The notes: generated by a model not told the origin, from the letters alone. A DNA stretch of 64,000 nucleotides from Agelaius tricolor (GCA_023055355.1 JALJCS010000004.1:16522001-16586000), one strand, 5' to 3'. Shown: positions 39,321 through 52,952, numbered from the stretch's first letter. Translations and numbers: made by a program.

Positions 39321-42252
39321 AGCTTTTTGGAGCTTACCTATGTGTACTCACTCACTCAGGGTGGCATAGCAGGAGGAGGACGGAAAACAGCTAAGAATTT
39401 TGCTTTCCTCTGTCAGCAGAGGGAAGAGGGAGCTGCTTGTTAGAGGATCTTCAGAGAGGGTCTGTTGGCCCTGCTCACTTTCCTTGGAGATGTCAGAGAA
39501 AGACAATTTATTAGACAGTCATAACACATTGAGGGGGATAACATGCCTTGAAAAAAAGGGGTGGGGAAGAAGGCTCATAATGGCTTCTTTGGTGAGTGAG
39601 AAGGTGGAATGCTGCATGGCCAGGTTTGTGTTCTCATGTGTTGAAATTAGTTTTCTGAAGGTTTTTCTTTTCAAATTTTTACTAACCATGGTTGTAACAG
39701 AAATGTTTCTGTTAAAAGTACCTGACATTCAGCAAAACAGATCTGCAGCCTTCTCTGGACTGCCAGCTGACTCATGTGATTTCAAGATTTCAGCCCAACA
39801 TGCTAACACCTATGAAAGCAGAGGGAGAATTTACAAAAATGTCCTTTGAGTTAACTGAAAGAGAGAGTTTGTAGGCAGAAGGTAGAATGTTGTTGGCAGA
39901 ATATTAGATCATCTGTTTGAAGTTACATGTGTTAATCAAGAGGATTGTGGCTGGTTATACAGCTAGGGACAATCCTCTATTTCTTACAGAAATTCAGAAC
40001 ATTGATGTCCTTGTTTAGTTTTGCTTCCTCGACTGTTTTACCCAGGTTATTGTAGTAAAAGCAACCCTGCCACCTATGTGTATACTTCTGTATGTGCTGT
40101 ACTTGAGAACTACATTTTTTGGTACACTGAAAACTCTTCTAAAGGTGTAAAGCAGTAATAAATACCTGCAGATATGATACCAAGAAACCATAGCAGCATG
40201 CAGAGTTATCTAATGAGCAACCTGCCACCGTTTCATGTGTTTCTTTCTCTTGTATTTGTTTGCCTGTGAGGGCTGTTTTTCATGTTATAGGAAAAATAAC
40301 AGATGAGTGTGTGAAAGAAAGGAAGGTAACAGCATTTTCCTTTGGTTTAATCCACTTAAATAATTGATCGTAGTATCTTTTATCAAGGACCCAGCTCAGC
40401 TAAGAGCACTGACACCCACTTAAGGCAATGCCTACTGAGGAGACCAATTTGGGTCATGAGTCAGTGAAGGCCTATGATTAAACCCTATTGTTCTCTCCCT
40501 TTCTTGTCTTTAAATGATTTTTAAATATTTAGCAGCAAAAGACTCCTCCTTCCACAGTAAAATTAGAAAATATGTTTAAAATATTATTTAGACTATGTTT
40601 TAGAGACAGACTTTGGAGCCTGAGTTTCATATTTAAAAATACTGATTTCATAATCCATTTTGGCAATATTTTCAGTAGCCTACACATTAGGTTGTTTTTA
40701 AAGTTTACAAGTTGGTCTTTGACAATTGTCTTCTCTTTAGTTTGTCTCAAACAATAGTTTCATTTCTAGCTGTGTTTTTACTGATGACATTTCAATTAGT
40801 TCCTTTATCTATAAGCTGTCTTAAAATGCTCTCTCAGGTCCTATGATTAATATGAACAAATACATCATCTAATAGAAACAGTAGAATAAAAATCAACAGT
40901 TATTTTTTACCGATTTTAGGCACTGAATATGGAGTTTCAGTTCGCACTGTATTTTTTACTAACTAGTAGATAAATATCTAAATCAAATGCAATGCAATTG
41001 TTCTGTTCAGTAATTGGAAATTTCAGTAAATTCTTTAACGGATTCTTTGATGTACTACTTTTCAGATAACAAGCTCAAAATGTTTGTCCATGTTGTGTGC
41101 TAAATGTAAAGGGAATCTTTCTTTTGGGGCTTGTTGTTACACCCAATAAGCATTTGGTAACAGAAGTCACGGGCCATATCCATTGTGAGTGTAAATTGTC
41201 ATAGGCTCATTAACTTCAACTGAGCTATGACTATTTATACAAATTCCCCTGCCTGTTAGGTTTTTATTTCTAACACTAGGCTCCCCTTCTTTTCTGATAG
41301 TATTTCTTAGGTTCCTTTAGTGCAAAAGAAAAGTTTTACTGTATTCTAAATATTTCATATTCTAAGTCTCTCTTTGAGGAGTTAAGTACATCAGTATGGA
41401 TTTCCTGATATCCCAGGAGCACTGATCTTTAGACACAGGTTGAGATGTGCAAACAATGATTTTTAGTGCCGGAAAGGTGGGTTATTTGCAGAAACCTTTG
41501 GTCAGAGGATGAAACTGTTTGTTCAGAGAATGGATACAGGTAGGGCAGGAAGCCTGTGCTCTTCTCCCATCATATTGGTGCAGAGTGGCCTTCATTCAGG
41601 CAAGGGCCCAATACAGCAGTCAAGTTGTCCCTGCCACCCATTAGTTTCTTGGCTTCAGCAGGAAGGGTACAAATGTGCATGTGTGGAGTTTTGGGTGTTT
41701 TATGATTGTGGGTTTGGGGTTTTTTGAGGTTTTCCTGTACACCTGGGTTTTCAAAACTACACTAAAAGCAAATACCTATTTGTGTGTGTTACTGAATTTC
41801 TGCCCTGCGTTATGGCTGATGTCAGAAGCACCTGGCATTAGCCCAGCCCTTCAATGGACAGTAATATTTCAAACCAGCCTTTCTAAGAAAATTATATTAT
41901 TTTTCTCTCTCAAATATTTACACTTCAATTCTATTGCCTTGAATGTCAGTAGTAAAACTTACATTGATATCCTGTGACAATGGGAGGCCTATGAGAATGA
42001 GCAATTTTAAAGCCCGTTGTTTAAAAGACAGCATTTCTTGAAAAATTTTTCTTCATGGTGAAACAAGAAATTTTGTGCTATATTTGATATTTTCTCAAAG
42101 GCAAATATACAAAGCTGGCCAGAGGGTACCAAGTATTTTTCTATGATAACATTAGTGTATATTCACTGTATCAAGAGTAGGGGTAACAAATTACAAAAAC
42201 TATAGTTCAGCATTTTAAGATGTCCTGATTTTAGATTCAGTATAAACAAACC

Positions 42253-42300
42253 ATATACATATATGTATATATATATAAATAGATATAGATATATATATGT
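42253..42300. repeat. TA/TAGA microsatellite with palindrome
   Basis: An alternating AT tract with CATATATG and TAGATA variants. It includes an 18-bp perfect palindrome (ATATACATATATGTATAT, starting at 42254). Confidence 0.85.
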
Positions 42301-42392
42301 AAAAAACAGAAATAACTTTTTTTTTTTACTGCAGCCCTTTATAATGCCCTTCTCCATCAGAGAGATTTGCCTCTCTTTGATTAAACATAGGC

Positions 42393-42420
42393 CCTTTATT
42401 CCTTTATTCCTTTATTCTTT
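42393..42420. repeat. CCTTTATT short tandem repeat
   Basis: Three and a half units of an 8-base repeat (CCTTTATT) in intron 4. Confidence 0.8.
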
Positions 42421-45400
42421 TTAGTGTTGCAGGTCAAGAAATTTCTGTGATATATATTTATGAAGTAGCCACACACTAGGCTAAGCAAACTCATAATCGG
42501 AAATATGATGGCTATCCTTTTTCCTCTGATCTTGCTGTCTGTCATGATCATTCTCTTTATACAGCTTCTGACATTAGTTATCAAGTTGTAACTATCAGAA
42601 ATCCTGAGACATCCTGTTAAGATGAGCAACTGTATACCAAATGTTGTATTTCTCTAAGAATAGCAAATAGGCTGACATATATAATTTGTCTTTTTCTTCA
42701 TCTATCATAGTCTGTGGTTTTCTGTGCATATGTCCTTGCTTTGTCATTCTGTTTATAATGGAACATTAGTGGGAGGTCTCAGTATTTAACAATTCTTGAT
42801 TAAAAGCTGCTTAATCCCTGGACAGCATGGAAGAGGGTCAAAGTTTCAGGTTTATTTGTTGTGGGAAAATTTATAGGAAATTTTAATTGCATTTAGTTTG
42901 TTTGTGGGAAGCTTCTATAACAAAGTTTCTACTACTTTTTGATAGCTAACCTTTGGAATATACTATTATAATCTATGAACTGGTTTATGTTGTTTACTTC
43001 AGTAAAGTGTTGGCTGTGAATACGTGTGTCCATATAACTGCTATGGTAGGTTGCTGGGTGTTATTAAATGAGATTTTTTCCCATGTATTAAATTGAAAAA
43101 CTTACTCTTTTTGAATTTTCTTGAGAACTTCTGATTTTCTTTCTATGGCTGGTGCATGGTGTTTTGTCTTTTCTATTTTCAGGAAAATAGTTTTAACTTA
43201 GAAGTTTCTGCTGTCTTTGTAAGTAAAACTTGTGGTATGCAATCAGAATAGAGGTGTCTCACTAGGAAATTAATATGTGGTACCTCTCAGTTCTGCTCTC
43301 ATAATTCTCTTTGTGAATCCTTGCTAAAAATAGAGCTTCATATGTTTTCTCTATTTCTAAGGAAAACCACAAGTCTGCATTTACTGTGTTTTCAGGGGCA
43401 CTAAATACATACTGAAAACATGCCTCAAATTCAGGTGCTTCAAAAGGCGATTTTAGTACTGAACAGAGTTTCCATGGTTGCCTTTTTTTTTTTTTTACTG
43501 TGACTTTTTTGTTTCTTATGCCCTCTAGTCTGTTCAGCTGTGACAGTGGCAAACAATAGGTGGTGTTACAGAGATAGCATATAGTGTATTGTGCCCAGAC
43601 ATATTCTTTCCACATTTCAAATTTTCCATGAAGAAAAGCATCTTTGTTGCCAGTGTGTTTCCTTCTGTAGTATTTTGTTTGGTGTGCTTTCTGTGTCATA
43701 TGCGAAATTAAAGTAATGCTTAATGAGAGGGTGGGGGTAGTGATGTCCACTATGATTTTTCCAAGACATCTAAAAATCCCTTTATGTATTTCTAGAGCAG
43801 ATAGCTATCTTACAGAAGAGTTGCATGACCTCCATCTAGAGAGTTTTCTATTCATCATGCTAGGTTTTATTCTTCTTCAGAGGCGCCTGGTTCATCCAGT
43901 TCTTCCTTTATAGACACAGATGTTCCTGGAAATTGTGATTTCTAACAACAGGAAGAGTAGCATTGTATGATTGAATCTGCATCTTTCTTCTACACTGCTT
44001 GCTTGGTTAATTCTCCATTTCACATGGACTTCTACCCACAAACCTGAAGGCAAGCTGTATTTTATGAGGTGTTGCAGTGCATGTGTGATAAGGAACTTGT
44101 AAATGCTTATCAGTGCTTGGTTTATCAAGATGTTTCCAGACCTTGTACAAGTTCCATGTTGTACATAAAAATAATATCAATATTTTGGTTTTATTTTTGA
44201 GTGACTGAAGTAGTAGGTTCTTCTACTTTTGCTTTTGATTAGAAACCCTAGTTCTTAATGGAATTGTTCTGGCAGAAGGTTACCTTTTGGGTCTGGAAAA
44301 CTGATAACACTGAACCTGAAGTATGGAAATTGGGATTTTATGAATAAAAGTCTGTTTAGTCATATTCTTTACAATTTTATTTTTAAATCCAAACTCTGGC
44401 CAAACATATGTTGAGTAATTGGGAGGAGAGTTCACTCAGTAAGAGAACACCTTACCTCCATTCTAACTGAGTGCTGAGAAAATTCAGTTTCCAGGTGCAA
44501 TTTAGTTGATTCAGCCTTCCAGCAAAGGTGCAAAAAAGACTAACACTTAGCATGTGTCTGACTCTGTTTTGTAAAAAAAGCCAAAAAAACCTTTAAAAAT
44601 GGAAGAAAATCACTGGAGAGAAAAGTTAATGCTATCTTGAAACATGTGCAAACTAAAGAACAAAGGTAAAAAAGTACCTGTGGTGGATAGCTTGTAAGAT
44701 TTCTGCAAGTGGAACAAATTGAACTATTCTCAGTTCCTTTTGTGGAGTCAGATTTCTCTTTCACCAGGGTTCTTGGTCAGAGCAGACATTATAGTTCAAG
44801 CAGCAGGAAATTGAAGAGTCAGTATTTCTGTCTGTTTTCAGCAGCTTTTAATTAATGCTCTGATCAGCAACTAAATTGCTGGCATGTTGTTTGGAGCATG
44901 ATTCAAAGCCACACATGGTTCCAAGGGCTCCCGTTTGAACTGCGCATTATACCACTCCTACGTTGTTCTGTCAGACTCTCCCCAGGTTGCTTTTTGTTGC
45001 AGATTTTTTGCCACATCCCAAGGGTACGTATAGCTGAAGGACAGAATAATCTGTCAGGAGACTCTCACTGCTGCCACTTCGGCAGCTGAAATTAGTTTTT
45101 TTCCTAAGAAGACTAATGTAATTTTGTTCTCTCAGTACCACTACTAGTCAAACAGCATTCACTGAGTTTCCTGACCTGACAAAGATGCATGTAGAATAAC
45201 AGCCACACTTCCGTTAGAGTTAACTGACATCGGGTTACTGTTTACTTTTGCTTGTGTCCATGGTAATGGTCATATCTAGTTTAGTACAATCAGCAGTTGG
45301 CTATAACATGGGAGAGGGGAGCATATGTGTGTATTTATAATATCTAAGCTGTGTTTTAAAGTTCTTGACAAAAATAAATAAACAGAGCTAAGTAAGAGGT

Positions 45401-47414
45401 CACAGTGCTTTTGTCCCCAAACCCATGCTGTTTGGAGTGTGCTTTTTTTTTTTTTTCTTTTTTGGTATTGGCAAGAGAGCCCTGAACTGAGACCTGAAGT
45501 GTGAGATACAGTTTCAGGAAGATACATTGCAGACTTTGTTCTGCAGGATAGGGGTATGAATTTACTCTTTAGAAAGAGGTCGAATAGAGGTTTCATATTC
45601 ATTCAGCTCCTTTTGGGAATTGCTGACTTCCTACTGAGGTGGTCCAGGATCATAAAACAGGCACAGACAAAATGCTTTGATATTTTTGTCCCTTCAGGCA
45701 TGATGCAATTGTTGCAAAATTACAGGTTTTGTTGTAAGAATGAAGGAATGTCACTGCAGGGAGTAGTTGATCCTATGACTCCTTCTTTACTTCATCCACC
45801 CTAATCAAAAACTTACATATCTTTGAGGAAGTAGAATTTGTTTCAGAGTTTGTAGAAAAAATTGTGCTTTATGAATATTTAAAAATAATAGTGTGATAGG
45901 AAATAAAGGCTATGTCCGGATAGCAGCTGCATGATATGCTTTATATCCATGACTTCTCAAGAGTCCTGTTAAATCATTGTCTTTTTGGGAGGCAAAGAAG
46001 AGATGCAGCTCAAGTGGTGACTGCTAGTTCCACCTTTTGGCTACCTGTACAGACAGTCCTGCCCAACTTTCCATGGCCAAAGTGTAAGAAATATTGGTAC
46101 CATTCCCCTGAAGAGGTGGGCTTTATCAGGGAGACACAGCAGAGGAAAAATGAGAAGATTCCTAAGACAGAGTAAGGTATCAGTGTGAGGGGCTGCAGTA
46201 AGCACAGGCAATGTTGGCTAGCCGTTGTCAGAGTGAGGGTTTTCATGCTGGTTTCTCACAGCTAAAGTTATGAAATTTTACATGTAGTCACTGACAGTTT
46301 TTTCCTGCTCTTGTGGTATCCAAAGAAAGGGTGGAAGTATTTGTAAGGGAATGGGGAACCTACATGACCAAAAGAGATATTAATATCCAAAGATGATAAT
46401 AAAGTAAAAATGCAGAGGAGCATTGAAGTAATACTTCAAATGTTGTTGGTATTGGAGAGGTATCTCAGACTTTTTAACTGTTTAGTTACAAAAGCTAATT
46501 AAGTTTTTAGATGCCCTACTCTAGAGACACATTTCTTTTTAGATTTTTTTTTTTTAACCTATTTCTGGTCCATCATTCAGTATATGGCGTGATGTAAATA
46601 ACCATCGGGTTAGTGAATCCTAGCACAGAGGCAATGCCATGCTGGAGGAAACACATGACATACTGGATATTTATTCTGAGAGTGCTCTCTCTCTTAAGTC
46701 CCTTTTTAGTGCTCTGACAGTTATGATCTGCAGATTGGCTCTGTATTATTTACAGGGGTTTTGGGGATGAAGTGTTGAACCACTGAGCCTTTAGGCTAGG
46801 CCTTTTGTGCCAAAATATTTATGTTAATGTAAGGGAGTGAAAGGCCCAAAGCTTCATTGAATTGAAAACTATATTGAAATACATGTTGAAAGAGAAATTT
46901 GGCACTGACTTTCACTAGAGAGAAGAGGAAAAGAGGTTATAGCCTTGATTACTCTTATTCCATGTTTTAATTCGAGCTTGGCAAGATCTCTTCTGCTATC
47001 CACTACAGGAAATGAAGAGCGGGAGAGAGAAGTGGGAGAAGAGCACAAACTGCCTAATTTTATGGAGTACAGCTGGATGCCAAAAATGCATGGGGACATG
47101 TAACTAGATCTATGCTGCTGTCTCAGTCTAAAGGCTTTTTAAGAGATCCATCTGTCAAATTCCATTATTAGTTTATTATTTTAAAATTAATGTTGGGTTT
47201 TGTTTTCTTCTTTCTGTTATGAGCTGTTTACAGGATCCCTCATAAGACTTCCAAGGTAAGAGAGAATTGAAGGAAAAAGCTGCACCTTAGGAATGGGACA
47301 ATTTCAGGTTTACAGTATTTTGAGTTTTTTCCACTTTTATAAGAATATGTTTTGTAAAAATCCATTGGCAGCAGAGAGACATCTGCATATGAAATCCTAA
47401 CATGTCTTTTGCAG

Positions 47415-47542
47415 AGAAGATTACCATGAAGATGGGTTCTGTCAGCCATATAGGGGAATTGCGTGTGCACGGATCATTGGAAACAGAACCATTTATGTGG
47501 ACTCCCTCCAGATGCAAGGGGAAATTGAAAACCGAATTACTG
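47415..47542 (+). CDS. ROR2: ROR2 exon 5: first part of Frizzled CRD
   Basis: This 128-bp exon starts after the AG at 47413-47414 (one base completes the exon 4 glutamine), ends in phase 1, and has a GTAAGC donor. It encodes [20 protein letters not shown], then the GNRT sequon and the helix [17 protein letters not shown]. These are the first two cysteines and first helix of the Frizzled-type cysteine-rich domain, the Wnt5a-binding module. Compared with human ROR1 and ROR2 (ARFIGNRT), the codon at 47473-47475 is ATC, giving ARIIGNRT. In a +1 frame the exon is also open for its whole length (47402-47602), which is coincidental. Confidence 0.96.
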
Positions 47543-50500
47543 GTAAGCTTACACATCTCATTAGCAGGGAGAAACATTCATAAAAGTATCCAGTTCAGGT
47601 AAAAACAGTGCTATCATCCTTTTCGTTTTGTCAGCCAATGAAGAAGACATCTTTATATTAAGGTTTTGAGGGGGTGAGCCTGTTTCCTACTTGAGCATCT
47701 AGTAAAATTTGGAGCAAGGAAGATGAGTATCTGTGGTAATACGTAAAGCTTCTTCCATGTCCTTAAGTGAAATGTCAGAGTACTGAATTCTTAACAGCTT
47801 CTAGTTTATACTGGAGCTTTTTGCATGATGGATTGAAAAAGAAGATTTTGATACTTTAAATGCTTTTGTGATATAGTGTAAAAGTACTGATCTTTTATTT
47901 TCTTGAAAAGTGTATGGTTGCCTTTCCCTTGGGCTTCTTTCCTTTTTGCATAATTCTGGCTGAGTGTGGATTTCACATTGATTTATATAAAACAAGAGTT
48001 GACCTTCCTGTGCTCTGCCTATGTTTAATCTTTCTCTGAACATACTTTTTGTACAGAGCTGCAAACATGCATCCAAAACCTTAATGATTTTTAATGGGCT
48101 GTACGTCAACATGGATTTTCTTCACTGGATATCAGCTAGCTGATTTTAGCAGCTGTGACTCTGATGTACACAAAGTAGAGCAAGCAAAATGAAACCATGG
48201 AATAGAGCAAACTGTTTGTCATAGTGTATAGCAAATTAGGTCAGTCCAGCAGGAGCTGATTTGCATCTGGCCAGATACAGCTCACTAATGGACTCTCCAA
48301 CTTCAGCATAACTAGTTGCCAACAGGAGTTTAACCTCACTTGTCATCTCTAACTCCCTAAAGACATTACCTTGAAGATTCATTGTTAATCCAGGAATCCA
48401 AGTCCTTTTCTTTTTCCTGTTCTTGAAATGGCGACCAGATTCCGGGACTGGCAAAATCCAGGTCCTGACCTTTACTTACGCTATTACAACATTCTCCTCC
48501 CGCCCTTCTCCTGTACTCTGTTGTAACTCCAGTCTCTTTAAACATTATGTTATTAATTAATACATATTGATACTTTTTTTTCTTTTTTCACCAGCTACAT
48601 AATCTCTGTCCTGTTTGGATGTTTTTCAGCAATATGGAAGTGTTTAACTATCTGGAATTACTAAATCTGTAATTCTGTGAATTAGGTTCCTAATGTTCTC
48701 TTCAAAAAGCAAAACCAAACTCAACTGATATTACCCAGAAAATGTTCATTGATTGAGCTGTACTTGTTTCTGGGATATGGAACATGGGCACTGATGACCT
48801 GGCTGCTGGTTTCCTAATATTACCAATTATCTGTTAGATTTCCAAAGCTAGGGTGTTGGAACTCTCTGTTTTGCAGTTGAGGAGAATTCCTGATGGAATT
48901 CCTGATGTTCTCTTTCAGGAAGATGCTGAGAACACCATATAGAGCTGTCCAGTGCCTAGCTAGGCAGTTATGACAGTCTGTTAATAATATAGCATTTTCA
49001 AATGGTATACTTTTGAAGGTCATACTAGATGTCTTATGCAAAAGTACCCTGAGGATTTCATAGCATTTTTGGTTCTTGTAAGCCATATTATATGTAAAGC
49101 AGGTATTGTGAGACTGGGTGTTCTATACCCATATGACAGGGTACTTTTGAAATTGCAGTAACTTGTCAGGTAAAGGAAATAGCTGAAAAAAGCTGAATAG
49201 TTGCTGCTGAGATTTTGCTGATAGTTTTGCTCATACCTCCTAACTGCAGTTTTTGATGGTGTGTTGCAATGTGTATGGGAAGTGGGGACACCTACTGTCC
49301 AACTCAAGGAGCATTTAGCCAGGTTACATCTATGGGGAATTTTCATTCTGGAGTTTCATTTCCCTGCTGTACTCTTGTGAGAAATATATATTCTTTGTCT
49401 CCATGGCCCCTTGTGCTTTTTGGTCCTGGCCATGTGATTGGGTGACAATAGCAACCTTTGGTTAAAAAAAAAATTACATTTCTGGAGAAAATCTTTAGAT
49501 GTGGCTTGGAAGACTGGAAGGACAATGAATAGCACACAGAACGGATGCCTGACCTGTGTATATGTGTTTGCCTACCAAGGTCTCAGCTGTGCTGTTTAAC
49601 ATCTGTTTAATAAATAAAATATAAACCCCTTAGATACTACCACACAGTACTGCTGGCTTTTGCAGCTTCCATCAAAATAAAGATATAATTGTAAATTGTG
49701 CACTCTTCTCTCACGATGATCTAAATTCTGTAATGCAATGCCTTCACAAAACTTAGTGTGGAGTTTCAAACAACTGAGAGTGACTACTTCAGTCCTTCAG
49801 TTTTCTTTTTTCCATTTTAGTCTTTGCGACAAGCGTATGTTACAACTATCCTTTGAGGCCTGATGGTCTGCTTGCATGCAGTGTTCCCAGTATGACTGAT
49901 AAGTGGTTGTATTCCTGCATTAATATTTTTGAATTAAAATAAGCAAAGGTATAAACAGTTTAAAAAGCTAGATTTGCAGCTGCTTGTTGCATATTTGGTG
50001 TTCAGGAAGAGATTCTGTGGTACCATGTGTCTACAGGAAATAGGTGATTGAAAGGAGAGAGCTGGACAAGAGAGAAAGACTTTATTTGTAGGTTGTAAAT
50101 AGACTGCTGAATGGCATTTCCTCTCTTTTTACAGTGTGAGTTGGTGGAACATGCAGTCTAGCAACTCTTACTCATGAATGATGCTTTACTGGGGGAGTGA
50201 ATGTTCCTACATTTAAAGGTTGACTCAACAGCAGATACATGATGCACACACACATTTGTCTTTCCTTTGCAATGTGCAAGAAAATTTTGAGCTAAATATT
50301 AGCGTGTAGGTGCTGAGAGCTGAAGGGAAGAATTACATTCCTAGCTCATTATGACATTCATCTTAATGTGATCAGCATGCTGAGACTGATTACATTAATT
50401 TTCCACAAAGCTGCTGCATGTTAGGCTTCTCATGTCTGTTTAAAACCATGTCTTCCCAAATATCAATGATACACTTCTTTTTGCCTGACAAGCCTTGAAA

Positions 50501-50917
50501 AACACTTACTTATTTATCAAAATGTCTACAGGAAGAAGAAGTTAGGAAGAATCCTTGTTCAGATTTTATGTAATTAGGAACTTTGGAAATACATACCAGT
50601 ATCCTGGCAGGTGTATCTTGCTTTTCTTTGCTTTTGATCCTTGTAAGTTAAAATTAGCCAGTAGTCTGAGCACTGGGAACTGTAATTTCTGGGAACTGAG
50701 GCCTACAAGCTCTGTGCAGATGTCAGAGGGACACTGGGATGTTGGGTTTTCTTGCTGCATTTGTCAACCCTCCTTTACAGCAGAAATTACCTCATTTGCC
50801 AATAGGCTTTCAGACCCTTAAGGAAAGAATAAAGATGTTCAAGACAAATGACGTGAAAATTAAGTTTTTTTCTCATGCTATGAATCAATACTCGTCTGTA
50901 TTTTTGTTCCTCTGCAG
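47543..50917 (+). other. ROR2: ROR2 intron 5
   Basis: This 3.4-kb phase-1 intron has a GTAAGC donor and a ttcctctgcag acceptor. I see only AT-rich unique-looking sequence with no clear repeat or additional exon. Confidence 0.9.
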
Positions 50918-51232
50918 CTGCGTTTACCATGATTGGCACTTCGACGCATTTGTCTGACCAGTGCTCGCAGTTCGCTATACCTTCCTTCTGCCACTTTGTG
51001 TTTCCCCTGTGCGATGAGCGTTCTCGCACCCCTAAGCCACGGGAGCTGTGCCGGGATGAATGTGAAGTTCTGGAGAATGATCTCTGTAGGCAGGAGTACA
51101 ACATTGCTAGGTCAAACCCCCTGATCTTGATGCAGCTACAGTTGCCTAAGTGTGAGGACCTCCCACGACCAGACACCTTGGAAGCGGCCAACTGCATAAG
51201 AATTGGGATCCCTGTGGAGAGACTGAGCCGAT
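50918..51232 (+). CDS. ROR2: ROR2 exon 6: main part of Frizzled CRD
   Basis: This 315-bp exon is symmetric in phase 1 (acceptor AG 50916-50917, donor GTAAGT at 51233). It encodes [20 protein letters not shown], the [12 protein letters not shown] strand, [20 protein letters not shown] and [10 protein letters not shown]...ANCIRIGIP. It supplies eight cysteines which, with the two of exon 5, make the ten conserved cysteines (five disulfides) of a Frizzled CRD. The end (VERLSRY) leads into the kringle. The domain mediates Wnt5a binding in ROR2 and is where some human Robinow and brachydactyly-related changes fall. GC content is higher than in the flanking introns, as expected for coding sequence. 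Confidence 0.97.
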
Positions 51233-52952
51233 GTAAGTCCACGCGTTTCATCACTGGGAAAAAGTACAGCTTGATGTTTCTTTTGATTGTGTCTGAGAGA
51301 CAATATTTTATCAGCCATTCTTTTTGTAAAGAAAGTGCTGAACTACTCATTTTTATCTTGTTAATACTGACCACAATCTTGCAGTGTTGTAGAGTTAGGA
51401 TGGCAAGGAAGCCTAAAGGATGCTGCTTGTAGAACAGAATGTTTTATATCAACCACCCAGGGCTATAAAACTTCCTATTCACCTGGCTGATTTGATGCAG
51501 ATTTTCAGAGTGTTGCCACCACCTGGCTCAGTCCTTGCCTTTTTGGGTGAGCCTGCCCATATATCTATTTAAGAGTTTTGTTTACCTATTGATTAAGTTC
51601 ATACAGTTTGTTGAAGCATCACTGGAAGATCTGTCAGGAAACTAACCACCTAGGGTTCATTCTTTCTGTATGGGAACCCACAGGAATATGAATCCTGTAA
51701 ATTGAACATGGGGTGCAATTATCTTCCTTTACCCCTTTACCCAAATGGTAAATACATTCTTTACCCAAATGGGATGGGTGAAAACATTGATCTTGTATTG
51801 ATCACGAATTTGTATTTACATCCAAAAGTAGAAGGACTGTTCTGTTCTGCATACTAATTGTATGCAGTCTTTCTAACTGCTCCATTTCATAGCGATTAAT
51901 CACAACCCCCTACAGTGTTCAATACGAAAACTCAAAGAGACCAAAGATGTTTTAAGTACAATGTGTAATAAGATTATTTTGACTATCTGTGGATTCTGTC
52001 TGAATCCACAGTTAGGAGCAGGAGCCATGGCATAATGGTAGACATAAAAGACTAGTTCTGTGCTTTTATATAAATAATGTAGTGTAGTTGAGAAACAGAA
52101 GTAACTGAGAATACAATGACAGAGACAAATCAGACAGGGAAGAGATATCAAGCAAAAGGCATGAGAACAAAATCAGTAAAACATCTGGTGAAAGTTGTCT
52201 GTGATTCTCAGAGCCAGTGGTGCTGCCACTGATGGAACAGCTGCAACTTGAGTATTTGTGGGGTTTGAGAGAGCTGGATTCCTGAGTGTTGGAGAGTGGA
52301 GAACAGAAAAATGGAGAAGATAATATTGCAAAAATGCATGATTCAGCTCGGATGATGCATATAGACGACAAGCACTCAAAAAGTATGAAGAGAGGATAGC
52401 AGCAAAACAAAGAACAAAGATGTGGGTCCAGCAAATATGAAAATGATGCTTCTAAAAAGAGGAAGATCCTGAATCCTTTCTTTCTAAACATGAAAATAAG
52501 GAAACAGAGGCATGAGGCTTTAACTGATTTCTATAGCAAGTGATCAGTGTGAAGAAAATGGGAAGATTATGAGAAGCAAAAGTTTTTATTTTTGATATCT
52601 GGAGACTTTTACTGAAGGGAAACTCATATCTCTGATTTACTTTACCTTATCATGTTCTGTATCTAAAGGTCCATACATGCTTCTTAGTCTCCATTTGAAT
52701 TCAGAATTGAGAGTACTCATGTGTATACCATAGAGCTGAGGCATTCCAGGACATAATCCAGAAATAACTGGGTGTAAAAGTACAGATATATACAGAACTG
52801 AAATTTCAAAGTTAACAGATTTAATGAAATCTCAAGGTACCTAAATTTGAGTACTTGTTTGCATACACGTTCTGTAGACTTCAGCTGTTTTGGTCATTGT
52901 GTCCCTTGATTGTTTTGATTTTTCTAACATTTTCCCAAACCCTGTGTTTTAG
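51233..52952 (+). other. ROR2: ROR2 intron 6
   Basis: This 1.7-kb phase-1 intron has a GTAAGT donor and a ctgtgttttag acceptor. The first 200 bases stay open in the ROR2 frame (stop TAG 51430-51432). It includes a 14-base direct repeat (51735-51748 and 51759-51772) and a possible MIR remnant near 52.5 kb. Confidence 0.9.
52490..52560 (-). repeat. Possible MIR-like SINE remnant
   Basis: GGAAACAGAGGCATGAGGCT, then TTAACTGATTTC and AGCAAGTGATCAGTG follow the spacing of the minus-strand MIR core (gaaactgaggcacagagaggttaagtgactt...agcaagtcagtg). Divergence is high, so this is tentative. Confidence 0.35.

Larger units (their letters stand above)
27118..47414 (+). other. ROR2: ROR2 intron 4
   Basis: At 20.3 kb this is the largest complete intron in the window (phase 2; GTAAGT donor, ttttgcag acceptor). 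It carries CR1 fragments at 27.6-29.1 and 35.2-35.9 kb, a ~46-bp inverted repeat around 28.5/29.2 kb, MIR-like SINEs at 32.2-32.4 kb, a 71-nt hairpin at 35955-36025 and microsatellites at 35.1 and 42.3 kb. GC-richer unexplained stretches occur around 37.3 and 38.9-39.3 kb. Minus-strand open frames such as 43262-43750 (162 codons, crossing a poly-T run) show no recognisable domain. Confidence 0.88.

Noticed and set aside
39400..39849. 149-codon plus-strand open frame in intron 4
   Set aside because: No family resemblance and no supporting signals; amino-acid make-up is that of translated non-coding sequence.
43262..43750. 162-codon minus-strand open frame in intron 4
   Set aside because: It crosses a poly-T run that gives a lysine string, has no recognisable domain, and lies wholly inside a ROR2 intron with no splice or promoter context.
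47402..47602. Alternative open frame through exon 5
   Set aside because: It is a shifted frame of the Frizzled-CRD exon; the true frame shows conserved cysteines and phase continuity.
50787..51374. 195-codon minus-strand open frame
   Set aside because: It is the antisense shadow of ROR2 exon 6, whose plus-strand translation is unambiguous.
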